From UBA9676 sp036005525 (GTDB lineage Bacteria > Actinomycetota > Actinomycetes > Streptosporangiales > Streptosporangiaceae), in contig DASYQM010000127.1 of the NCBI GenBank assembly GCA_036005525.1, positions 1 through 15,462 on the forward strand: a DNA stretch of 15,462 nt. Direction: 5' to 3'. The notes beneath the pieces are model-generated. The model ran no database searches, was not told where the DNA came from, and saw only the letters and a list, made by a program, of their open reading frames with translations. Below are positions 1-6,945 of the stretch, in pieces. Position 1 is the stretch's first letter, and each line of letters opens with the position of its first letter. Both the position numbers and the translations under genes were made by a program.

Positions 1-1
1 C

Positions 2-772
2 TACTCGGCCCAGGACGTGCTGCCGCAGATGGCGCAGACGGTGGCGGCCGGCACCGGCGCCGAGCAGGTGGTGGTGTGGCTGCGGGTAGCTGACGAGCTC
101 CGCCCCGAGGCGTCCTCGGACGGTAACTCGCATGCAGGCCCAATGCCTGTCGATGGCGGCAAGCTGCCAGCCCTGCCCGACAGCGACATGAGCGCGCCTG
201 TCATGCACCAGGGGGAGCTGCTGGGGGCGATCTCGGTCCGGATGCCGAAGGGCGAGCCGCTCCGCCCGGCCGGGCAGCAGCTGGTGACCGACGTGGCGTC
301 CCAGGCCGGGCTGGTGCTGGCCAACGCCGGGCTGATCGAGGACCTGCGGGCGTCGCGGCAGCGTATTGTCGCCGCGCAGGATGAGGCGCGGCGGCAGCTG
401 GAACGCAACATCCACGACGGGGCGCAGCAGGACCTGGTGACGGTCGAGGCGGACGGGATCGGGCGGTTCGGCCAGGACACCGAGGCGGCCGTCTATTTCT
501 GCTGCCTGGAGCCGCTGCAGAACACCGCCAAGTACGCCCAGGCGTCCAGCGCCCAGATCTGCCTGCAGGCGCAGAACGGAACCTTGCGGTTCACCGTGTC
601 CGACGACGGGGCAGGCTACGACGTGGGCCACACCCCGGTGGGTTCCGGTCTGCGGAACATGGCCGACCGGCTCGCCGCTGTCGGCGGCCGGCTCGAGGTC
701 CGGTCCGCCCCCAGCCAGGGCACCACCATCGCCGGGTACCTCCCCCTCCCGGCTACCACCGGCGGTCATTAG
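2..772 (+). pseudogene. Sensor histidine kinase (NarL/HisKA_3 type), 5' partial, internal deletion
   Basis: The reading frame is open from the left window edge, so the start and any N-terminal sensor lie outside; the first in-frame ATG at 17 is probably not the true start. The visible part reads as the end of a GAF-like domain, a short helix, the HisKA_3 phospho-acceptor box (NIHDG, His codon 413-415), then a HATPase_c domain with N-box (LQNTAKYA), G1 box (DDGAGYD) and G2 box (GSGLRNM). In this family about 70-80 residues normally separate the H-box from the segment just before the N-box. Here the sequence passes directly from GAQQDLV to TVEADGIG at about 435-445, in frame, so most of the dimerisation helices are missing. 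The kinase would normally autophosphorylate and pass phosphate to a LuxR-type response regulator, but none follows. It is likely non-functional. Confidence 0.82.
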
Positions 773-1016
773 CCCACGACACGCACCGATCGAGCCTCGG
801 TGGCCTTGGGAATGGCGGCAACTTCGTACAAGCCTGGCGCCGCCGTCGTTGCCTGGCCTTTGCCTGTGAGGGAGCTTATGCCGTCGGCTAAAGGCCTTTC
901 CTGCCGCGCGCTGGCGTGTCGCCGTGCGCGGTGCCCGGCGTTAACGCATATTCGTTGAGAGCGCTGGAGTGCGGATCAGGGCTCGGTGCAGACCGCGGGC
1001 GCCGGAAGGATGCCGG

Positions 1017-1916
1017 ATGAAGCCCAGGCAAAGATTAATCGCAGTAATCGCGGCCGCCCTGCTCGGATCGGAGCTGGCACCGTTCCTGGCCCTGTCGGGC
1101 AGGGCTGCGAGCACGGCCGTCGTTTCATCCGGCCTTTGCAGATCGTCCTCCCATCCCGCGCTCGCGGCCAGGCTCGGCCGGGATATCGCCGCGGCGCGGC
1201 GCGGCCGGGTGTCATCGGTTGCGGTGGGGGTCGACGACCCCGGCGAGGGACTGAGGTGCTGGCTGCACAGCGCCTGGCATTTCGACTCGGCCAGCGTGGT
1301 GAAGGTGACCATCCTCGGCGCGCTGCTGCGCAGAGCGCTGGACCAGCACCGGCACCTGGCCGGTACCGAGGAGGCCCTGGCCAGCGCGATGATTACCCGG
1401 TCGGACAATGATGCCGCATCGGCGCTGTGGGCCCAGCTCGGGCGGGGCTACCTGCGGCATTTCCTGAACCTGGCCGGGATGAAGCAGACGGCGCTGGGAC
1501 CAGAAGGTTACTGGGGCCTGACCCAGGTCACCGCGCACGACGAGGTGCTCCTGCTGCGTCTCCTGCTCGAAAAGAACCCGGTGCTCGACATCGCCTCACG
1601 CAACTACGCACTCGGCTTGATGGCCCAGATCCTCCCCGACCAGCGCTGGGGGGCCGCGGCCGGCGCGCCAACCCGTCTCACCAGCCATCTGAAGAACGGC
1701 TGGCTGCCCCGCCATACACATGGCTGGCGCATTCACAGCATCGGCTGTTTTACCGGCCGCGGTGGCGCTTACAGCATCGTCGTGCTGACGCAGAACAACC
1801 CGGCCATGGCCTATGGGATCCACACGATCGAGGCCATCGCCATGGCGATCAACCGCGACCTGAACCCCGGGACCACATCAGCCATCCCGCCCACCGGGCC
1901 TCCGCCTCCCGAGTGA
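1017..1916 (+). CDS. Secreted class A beta-lactamase-like serine hydrolase
   Basis: A 299-residue protein with an N-terminal signal peptide (MKPRQR, a hydrophobic stretch, then a small-residue region near residues 25-32). The serine hydrolase signature is complete in order: S93-V-V-K96 (SxxK), S129-D130-N131 (SDN) and K226-N227-G228 where class A enzymes have KTG. This arrangement belongs to the beta-lactamase2 family of penicillin-recognising enzymes. Many actinobacterial members are extracytoplasmic and are not proven resistance enzymes. KNG instead of KTG and no clear Glu166-type omega-loop motif argue against assuming penicillinase activity. The ATG at 1017 is preferred over the GTG at 969 because GGAAGGA lies at 1004-1010, six bases upstream, and the signal peptide begins there. 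It stands alone; a peptidoglycan or esterase-type substrate is inference. Confidence 0.85.
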   Translation: MKPRQRLIAVIAAALLGSELAPFLALSGRAASTAVVSSGLCRSSSHPALAARLGRDIAAARRGRVSSVAVGVDDPGEGLRCWLHSAWHFDSASVVKVTILGALLRRALDQHRHLAGTEEALASAMITRSDNDAASALWAQLGRGYLRHFLNLAGMKQTALGPEGYWGLTQVTAHDEVLLLRLLLEKNPVLDIASRNYALGLMAQILPDQRWGAAAGAPTRLTSHLKNGWLPRHTHGWRIHSIGCFTGRGGAYSIVVLTQNNPAMAYGIHTIEAIAMAINRDLNPGTTSAIPPTGPPPPE

Positions 1917-1991
1917 CACCTGAGCAACGCATCCCGGCTCCGTCGGCCGGGTAAACGCTGCCGGGCCGCCCCGAGCTGGATCTTGCACTTG

Positions 1992-2005
1992 ACGGCCAAA
2001 GCCGT
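1992..2005. promoter_or_regulatory. Small inverted repeat upstream of the DUF1326 gene
   Basis: ACGGC-CAAA-GCCGT is a perfect 5-bp inverted repeat with a 4-base spacer, about 48-61 bases before the ATG at 2053. It is enclosed by a weaker outer pair (CTTG/CAAG). It could be an operator or part of a promoter. The arms are short enough to arise by chance in high-GC DNA. Confidence 0.2.
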
Positions 2006-2052
2006 GCGCGCAAGTCTTTCCGGGAGGCTCATTTGCGTACTCGGGAGGGGCC

Positions 2053-2654
2053 ATGGCCTGGCGGCTTGAGGGGACGTATTTCGAGTCATGCTCGTGCGAT
2101 GCGGTCTGCCCGTGTACCTGGTCGGCGCTGACGGTCAGGGCAACGCTGGACCGGTGCCGGGCGCTTCTGGCCTATCACGTGCAGTCAGGCGAGATCGATG
2201 GGTCGACGTCAGCGGGCTGAACTTCGCGCTGTTCCTGGACACGCCGCCGGTGATGAGCGAGGGCAACTGGCGGGTCGGCGTCTACCTGGATGAGGGCGCG
2301 TCCGACAGCCAGGCCGAGCGGCTCGGGGCGGTGCTGTCCGGACAGCTGGGCGGTCCGCCCGCCATGCTGAGCCCGCTGATCAGCGAGATGCTGGGCGTGG
2401 AGAAGGCGCCCATCGCGTACAGCGAGGGCGGGCGCGGCCACCATGTCCGGATCGGCGACGCCGCCGACGTGGGCGTCGAGGACTTTGTCGCCATCGAAGG
2501 CCACGACCCGGTTCAGCTGACGAACGTGTTCCATCCCTCGAACACGAGGCTGACGGTCGCGCCGGCTCATGCCGCGCACCTGTCGACGTTCGGGATCGAC
2601 TGGGGCCGTGAAGGCCAAAGCGGCTTTTCTGCCCCGTTCTCCTGGGCCGGGTGA
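2053..2654 (+). pseudogene. DUF1326 family protein, frameshifted
   Basis: The ATG at 2053 follows a GGGAGGGG ribosome site and encodes a DUF1326 N-terminus: MAWRLEGTYFESC with clustered cysteines C13, C15, C19 and C21. After codon 50 (GEIDG) the frame ends early at 2218-2220. The family sequence resumes in the +2-shifted frame at VDVSGLNFALF and runs to the expected end (GFSAPFSWAG, stop 2652-2654). One extra G in the GGG run at 2200-2202 would restore a 200-residue protein, which matches the usual family length. The function of DUF1326 is not established; the Cys cluster suggests metal or thiol chemistry (inference). The DUF2182 membrane partner that often accompanies it is absent. Either a true frameshift or a homopolymer sequencing error is possible. 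Confidence 0.88.
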
Positions 2655-3261
2655 TGCCGCGCGCCGACCCGCGTCCGGCCGAAGTGCACCAGCTGCCAGT
2701 CGATCTGCCTGTTCTTGCGCCAGATGCCAGATCCATGCATGGGGCGGATCTCCACACCGTCTGCATACGTTCTGCATCGCTCCTGGACGCGCGGGAGTTG
2801 ACGTTGCCGCGTGACAAGGGTCAAGGCCCCCGGGGACATCGGTGGCACAGCCCGGCTGTGGCGTGCCGGTGGGTTCGTCTGCGGCAATGTCGCACGAACG
2901 TTAACCGGCGCGGGGATCAACTCGTCCAGCACGGCGGCGTCGTCCGCAACTACCCCCGCGTGGGTTACGGGCGGCCGCGGCGTGCCACGTCTGCCACGCC
3001 AGCGACCGCGTGCGGGCCACGATGAATCCACCCGGAAGGTCACCGTTCCGGGTTCCGCCCGGCCCGCCCTACCGAGCAGGCATATCGGTGCCCGAGGCGC
3101 GTGTAGCGGGGCGAGGCAGCGCCCGCCGCTCTCGCGGGAGGGCAGCCTTCGCCTACACGAACCGGGACGGTGACATGAGTCCACTGGAATTCGATCGGCG
3201 CCTCGCCGCCGGTTCTGCCGGCGCCATCGATCGGCGGTACGGTCGGCAATGGGAGGCCGCG
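2655..3261. other. Gene-poor stretch, about 600 bases
   Basis: I see no convincing gene here. Several long open frames exist on both strands, including a 302-codon minus-strand frame spanning 2567-3475, but they are rich in Arg, Pro and Ala and run through parts of recognisable genes. An in-frame ATG at 3175 would lengthen the following anti-sigma gene by 29 residues, but its ribosome site is weaker. The promoter of that gene should lie at the right end; no clear -35/-10 pair was recognised. Confidence 0.4.
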
Positions 3262-4203
3262 ATGGATACACACGCCGATGTATCTCACATGTTGGGCGCA
3301 TGGGCGCTCGACGGATGCAGCGACACCGAGGCCGCTGCGGTCCGGGCCCACCTTGGGGAGTGCGCGGACTGCGCGGCCCGGGCCCGACGGCTGCGGTCGG
3401 CGGCCGGTTGGCTGGGTACAGACCGCGTGCAGCCCGCTCCGGAGGAGCTGCGCCGGTCGGTGCTAGCCGCCGCACGGGCGCGGCGCCGACCCGCGACGTT
3501 GGTCACCTTGACAAACGCGTACGCCGACCAGGTCGCGCTCCTGGACGCGGCGCTTGCGCACATGTCCCCGGCCGACTGGCGCCGCGCCGATTCCCGCCAC
3601 GGAGACGTGCGCGGCGTGCTGGGCCACCTGGCCGGCAACGACGCGCTCCTCGCCGCCGAACTTGACCTCCCGGCCGTGCCCCTGCCGGCCACCGACGACG
3701 GCCCGGCGATGCGCGTCGCGTGGCGTACCCAGGCCTGCGCCATGCTGGTCGGCGTCGGGGAGGCTGACCTGGACCGGACGGTGCGGCTGGCCGGGCGCGG
3801 CCAGCGACCGGTGCGAACGCTACGTGACGCGCTCGTCCAGCGCGCATTCGAGACCTGGACGCACCGCGACGATATCGGAGCCACGAATACCATTGCCCCG
3901 CCCGGGCAGGTCCATCGCATCGTGGAGCTGGCCGTCGCCCTGCTTCCCGCCGCGCTGCGGGTGAGCGATCCGGCCCAGGCGGACCGCGCGTGGCGCCTGG
4001 TCCTGCACGGCTCCGCCGGTGGCGACTGGACCGTGCCGGCGGGGTCGGCGCGCGTCGAGGTCACCATAGGTGCCGCCGCCGTGGACTTCGCCCGCCTGGC
4101 CGCCAATCGCCGCTCGCCCCGGACAATGCTGCACACGGTCACCGGCGACCACGTGCTGGCCGAGGCGATCCTGCGCGTCGTGACCACGCTGGGATGTGAC
4201 TGA
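3262..4203 (+). CDS. Zinc-finger anti-sigma factor fused to a MDMPI-like domain
   Basis: A 313-residue protein. Residues 1-45 form an anti-sigma zinc finger (zf-HC2/ZAS) with the H30-x3-C34-x2-C37 signature, which in this family holds an ECF sigma factor inactive. From about residue 76 onward it resembles the mycothiol-dependent maleylpyruvate isomerase (MDMPI) N-terminal fold. The three usual metal-ligand positions are present: H122 in LGHLAGND, and E197 and H201 in FETWTHRDD. The ATG at 3262 is chosen because GGGAGG (3251-3256) sits five bases upstream and the finger then starts at the usual distance. No membrane segment is seen, so the protein is probably cytoplasmic. Its end overlaps the sigma gene start by eight bases, which indicates translational coupling. 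A thiol- or metal-linked signal read by the MDMPI part is plausible but is inference. Confidence 0.85.
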   Translation: MDTHADVSHMLGAWALDGCSDTEAAAVRAHLGECADCAARARRLRSAAGWLGTDRVQPAPEELRRSVLAAARARRRPATLVTLTNAYADQVALLDAALAHMSPADWRRADSRHGDVRGVLGHLAGNDALLAAELDLPAVPLPATDDGPAMRVAWRTQACAMLVGVGEADLDRTVRLAGRGQRPVRTLRDALVQRAFETWTHRDDIGATNTIAPPGQVHRIVELAVALLPAALRVSDPAQADRAWRLVLHGSAGGDWTVPAGSARVEVTIGAAAVDFARLAANRRSPRTMLHTVTGDHVLAEAILRVVTTLGCD

Positions 4204-4507
4204 CGTGCCCGCGGACCGGGCCGACGACGTGCAGCTGTCCGAGCGGCTCGTCGCCGGCGACGACGATGCCCTCGCCGAGGCGTACGACCGGTGGTCGACG
4301 TTGATCTATTCGGTCGCCATGCGGATCACCGCCGATCATGCCGCAGCCGAGGACGTTACCCAGGATGTGTTCGTCCACCTCTGGCAGCATCCCGACCGCT
4401 ACGACCGCCTGAGAACCCGGCACCGCCGAAGTCAACCGTGCCGCTGGAGAACACGGCACCGCCGAACTGGACCGTGCCCCCGAAGAACCCGGCACCGACG
4501 AAGCTGA
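4196..4507 (+). pseudogene. ECF sigma factor, truncated after region 2, with chimeric tail
   Basis: GTG at 4196 overlaps the anti-sigma stop. About 71 codons read as sigma-70 region 2 of an ECF factor, with SERLVAGDDDALAEAYD, the core-binding helix (LIYSVAMRITADHAAAED) and the -10 recognition part (VTQDVFVHLWQHPDRYD). At about 4405-4410 the homology stops, where a continuation towards region 4 is expected. The rest of the frame (RLRTRHRRSQPC and onward, to 4507) is antisense sequence of the neighbouring pentapeptide-repeat gene. Region 4, which binds the -35 element, is therefore missing and the factor cannot work as a normal sigma. In many ECF modules the sigma gene comes first; here the anti-sigma gene does. 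The anti-sigma protein has lost its obvious partner unless another copy exists elsewhere. Confidence 0.82.
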
Positions 4508-5380
4508 CCTCGCCGCCGGAGAACTCGGCACTGCGGAAATCGACCTCGCCGCCGGAGAACTCGGTGCTGTCGAAGTCGACCGTGCCGCCGGAGAACTCGG
4601 CACCGCGGAAGTTGACCGTGCCGCCGGAGAACACAGCACCGACGAAGCTGACCTCGCCAACGGAGAACGCGGCGTCGCGGAAGTCCACCTCACCGCCGGA
4701 GAACACGGCCCGAGAGAAGTTTCCGCCGTCGAACACCACGCCCGTGAAGTCGAAGCTCAGGCCTTGCCAGGACACCGCCGCGTCTCGCTGGAGACGTGCC
4801 GTGATGACCCGTATAACCGTGTGGCGAACCTCCCGCCTACTGCGGAAGCTGAGCCGCTCACCGGCTGGGGCCTCGTCACCGGGGTCGGGGTCGTAGGGCA
4901 TGCGGAGGTAGGCGCACAGAACATCGACACAGGTCTGCCGGTTCTCGTCCCAGTCGTCAGCCAGCCCTGCCATCGCGTGCACTCCTGCCAGCCGGACTGC
5001 GGCCTGGTCGTCGCCGAGTTGCGCGGCGATCGTGGTGAACCGCTCATTCAGTACACGTGTCCGCTCGTGGGCGGAACTGGTCTCGGCCACACGTTGCCGC
5101 CGGTATGCCACAACCAGTGCGACGAGCGCACCGGCCCCGGCGACAGAAGCGAAGACCAGTTGAGCCACGCCGACAGAGTCGTGGACCGAGATCGTCTTCT
5201 GGTGCGGCAGCCCGGATAGTGCAGCAAGGCCAGCGCCGCCCAGATGAGCGCCGCCAGCGCGGCGAGTGTGATGACGAAGGAGGCCGCTAGCGCCCAGCCG
5301 ATGGGCCACAGATGCAGCCGTCCGGGGTCATTCGGGTTTTGCGGCCGTTTCGGGCGCGGCCAGTTAAATAGATCTCCCAC
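4356..5380 (-). pseudogene. Membrane-anchored pentapeptide-repeat protein, frameshifted and 3'-truncated
   Basis: Translation from GTG at 5380 gives MGDLFNWPRPKRPQNPNDPG and a transmembrane helix (WALAASFVITLAALAALIWA). The frame breaks at about 5211-5215, where one G seems missing from a G run. It continues in the other frame as SVHDSVGVAQLVFASVAGAGALV (second membrane segment), a conserved block (AAQLGDDQAAVRLAGVHAM, then TCVDVLCAYLRMPYDPDP) and a repeat domain. The repeats have a 12-residue period, roughly AxFSGGxVxFxx, about eight copies. With the base restored the frame encodes about 341 residues. The last repeat stops at GFSGG, followed by RSGRDAARGGRTHPG, which is antisense of the sigma gene, so the native C-terminus is lost. 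Pentapeptide repeats form a right-handed beta helix; the function of this membrane subclass is unknown. No strong ribosome site precedes the GTG. Confidence 0.83.
4411..4709 (-). repeat. 36-bp coding tandem repeat (12-residue unit)
   Basis: About eight degenerate copies of a 36-bp unit encode the FSGG(T/E)V(D/S)F repeats of the pentapeptide-repeat protein. The plus strand shows this as recurring gccggagaac blocks. The last unit is cut off at the junction with the sigma gene near 4410. Copies differ mostly by base substitutions that keep the Phe, Gly-Gly and Val positions. Confidence 0.85.
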
Positions 5381-5514
5381 ATTGGGTGAAGGTACGGCTT
5401 CTCCACCGTATGCACCCGTGAGTCAAGCAATCTAATCCCACCGAAGAGGGCGGCGGCCGGGGCGCGAGTGTGCCTATTTGCCGATGCGCGGATCGTACTG
5501 CGCAAACTGACCCC

Positions 5515-5544
5515 AGGTAAAGCCGAGGTAAAGGGCGGGTATCG
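5515..5544. promoter_or_regulatory. Direct repeats with 11-bp period in divergent intergenic region
   Basis: AGGTAAAG occurs exactly at 5515-5522 and 5526-5533, followed by a looser third unit GGGTATCG at 5537-5544. The 11-bp spacing puts all units on one face of the helix, as expected for a response regulator binding as tandem dimers. On the minus strand the units read CTTTACC, which shares five of seven bases with the GTTCACC unit of Streptomyces PhoP boxes. The PhoP link is inference only. The site lies between the divergent pentapeptide-repeat and secreted-protein genes and could serve either. Confidence 0.4.
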
Positions 5545-5592
5545 CTGACCTGAGGGCTGTAACGGGACGAGTGCTGTCGTCGATCGTCGTAT

Positions 5593-5696
5593 GACGGGTC
5601 TTTGGGGGACCGTCTGGCCACGCCGCCAGCCCGGCGTTGGCCGATGGAGCCCGCGGTCCCGTGATCGTCCCGAGTCACGCAGTGGCCGCGGGCTCC
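5593..5696 (+). promoter_or_regulatory. Three consecutive stem-loops in the probable leader of the secreted-protein gene
   Basis: Three hairpins lie almost end to end. The first, 5593-5614, pairs GACGG(g)TC with GACCGTC. The second, 5616-5642, pairs GGCCACGCCG with CGGCGT(t)GGCC, 10 bp with one bulged T. The third, 5646-5696, pairs GGAGCCCGCGG with CCGCGGGCTCC, 11 bp perfect, with a smaller GTGA/TCAC pair inside its loop. The block ends 41 bases before the ATG at 5738 and just upstream of the ribosome site. It matches no riboswitch class that I recognise. It could be a cis-regulatory leader, an attenuator or a stabilising structure; the transcript start is unknown. Confidence 0.4.
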
Positions 5697-5737
5697 CCAC
5701 GACCTGTAGTTGTTACGGGTAGGAGAGAGGAATAGCC

Positions 5738-6544
5738 ATGCATTCAGTACGCAGGCTGGCTGCAGCCCTCGGATCACTGGGGGCGGTCGGCGCAATGGTT
5801 CTCACAATGGCCGGGGCGGCGGGCGCTGCCACCGGGCCACCGGTCGGCTCGGCCGGCCAGTCAGGCATTCAGGTCGATGGCGGCCGGTTCCGGTTCGCCC
5901 ACGGGGAGCTGTTCGCCCGTGACGGCGGCGGCTTCTCGGCCACCCAGGCTGGGATCGGCGGGTCGATCTCGCTGATCGCCAGCAATGGGCTGCGGCTGCT
6001 GCTGGGCGCCTCGACGGGCACCAGCTCGCACGATCAGCCATGGTCGCCAGGCGTCGGCGTCTACCAGGGGCGCACGCTGGTCGCTTCACAGAACGACCCG
6101 GCGGTTCATGACTCCACGACCATTAACGGGACCACCACGCCGGGTGACTCGCTGAACACCCCCGACCAGCAAGAGCTGGCCTACAGCGTCTTCTACGACC
6201 GGGTCCACGGCAACATCGAGTTCGAGTTTGTGGCCACCGCGACTGGCGATAGCTACCAGGGCTTCTACCACGCCGGTACCGGCCTGACCTTCAACCGGGT
6301 GCGGTTCGGGACCGACTTCGGCAACACCCCGTTCGACTCGCTCGGCTACACCGCCGCGCCATCAGCGCAGAAGAACTACCTCACCTGGCGCAGCGCCGGG
6401 CTGACCAGCTACAGCGGCCACCGCGGCGACCTGATCGACTTCTGGACCCGGCACCGCCTGCTGCTGGTGGACGCGGCGGGAGGGTCGCACCCGACCAGCC
6501 TGTTCAACAGCGGGACGGCGTTCCGCACGGTCCTGACCCCGTAG
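5738..6544 (+). CDS. Secreted protein of unknown function
   Basis: A 268-residue protein. A strong ribosome site (AGGAGAGAGG at 5721-5730) lies seven bases before the ATG. Residues 1-31 are a Sec signal peptide: MHSVRR, a hydrophobic core of Leu, Ala, Val and Met, and a GAAGAA cleavage region. The mature part is rich in Gly, Ser, Thr and aromatic residues and reads as a mostly beta-strand extracellular protein (for example GGRFRFAHGELFARD, then IEFEFVATATGDSYQGFYHAG). I see no catalytic motif, cell-wall anchor or second membrane helix, and only isolated residues that could bind metal. The gene has its own structured leader and a strong terminator, so it is probably monocistronic. No family was recognised; any role outside the cell is inference. 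Confidence 0.82.
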   Translation: MHSVRRLAAALGSLGAVGAMVLTMAGAAGAATGPPVGSAGQSGIQVDGGRFRFAHGELFARDGGGFSATQAGIGGSISLIASNGLRLLLGASTGTSSHDQPWSPGVGVYQGRTLVASQNDPAVHDSTTINGTTTPGDSLNTPDQQELAYSVFYDRVHGNIEFEFVATATGDSYQGFYHAGTGLTFNRVRFGTDFGNTPFDSLGYTAAPSAQKNYLTWRSAGLTSYSGHRGDLIDFWTRHRLLLVDAAGGSHPTSLFNSGTAFRTVLTP

Positions 6545-6606
6545 GGCCTGACCACATAGCGCGATCCTGCGCTACGCTCCGGCTTGAGTGGTTCCTGTCA
6601 AAGGCG

Positions 6607-6634
6607 TGAGGCCCCGGCGCTGACCGGGGCCTCA
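6607..6634 (+). terminator. Strong intrinsic terminator after the secreted-protein gene
   Basis: T-GAGGCCCCGG (6607-6617), loop CGCTGA, CCGGGGCCTC-A (6624-6634): a perfect 11-bp stem about 60 bases after the stop at 6544. There is no long T tract, which is common for actinobacterial terminators. Confidence 0.75.
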
Positions 6635-6751
6635 ATCCACTGCGCACCACTGCTGGCCGGACCCGGCTAGGGACGGCAAGGACCCGCGGCCGGGCTCCGG
6701 AGGCGATCTGCTGGTCCGACTCTAGAAACGTGCAGTGTTAAGACAGATAAT

Positions 6752-6768
6752 CAAGTGGGGCGTTGCTT
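6752..6768 (+). repeat. 17-bp direct repeat, copy 1
   Basis: CAAGTGGGGCGTTGCTT is found exactly here and again at 7907-7923. TGCAGTGTTAAG lies just before this copy (6731-6742), and a near match, TGCAGCGTTAAG, lies after the second copy. The repeats bracket the minus-strand membrane-protein gene, 1155 bases apart. Confidence 0.6.
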
Positions 6769-6945
6769 GCCCTGTGCCGCGTGAGGCTTGACATTCGCCC
6801 GCCAGCTGACGCTTGACACGCCCTGCTGTTGAGGAAGGCGCTGGTGTCCTTGGCACGGATGAGCTACTTGGTAGTCGTCGCCACGTAGCGGGTGCCGGGT
6901 CCTTGACACTTCAGCTTTGCCGGGCCATCCAGTCGGGCGTGCCTG

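Larger units (their letters stand above)
6545..6945. other. Non-coding stretch with terminator and one copy of a 17-bp repeat
   Basis: Apart from the terminator at 6607-6634 and the repeat copy at 6752-6768, nothing is clear. TTGACA occurs at 6788 and CTTGACAC at about 6813, but neither has a convincing -10 partner. Open frames here are short and lack ribosome sites. Confidence 0.4.

Noticed and set aside
1017..1916. Antibiotic-resistance beta-lactamase
   Set aside because: SxxK and SDN are present, but KNG replaces KTG and a clear omega-loop Glu is not seen; only the superfamily can be supported.
1427..1954. Alternative plus-strand open frame inside the serine hydrolase gene
   Set aside because: It is a frame shadow; the SxxK, SDN and KNG motifs and signal peptide are all in the 1017-1916 frame.
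2567..3475. 302-codon minus-strand open frame
   Set aside because: It overlaps the end of DUF1326 and the start of the anti-sigma gene antisense, has biased Arg/Pro composition, no ribosome site and no recognised domain.
4411..4709. Regular 36-bp repeats suggesting a CRISPR array
   Set aside because: The units are contiguous, coding and degenerate, with no unique spacers, and encode FSGG repeats.
4291..4896. Plus-strand open frame with Pro-rich PPENSA-type repeats
   Set aside because: It is the antisense reading of the pentapeptide-repeat gene; the conserved family sequence is on the minus strand.
5593..5696. Cobalamin or ydaO riboswitch
   Set aside because: A GCCACTG-like string on the minus strand and the position before a secreted-protein gene prompted the idea, but the conserved core bases of either class could not be found.
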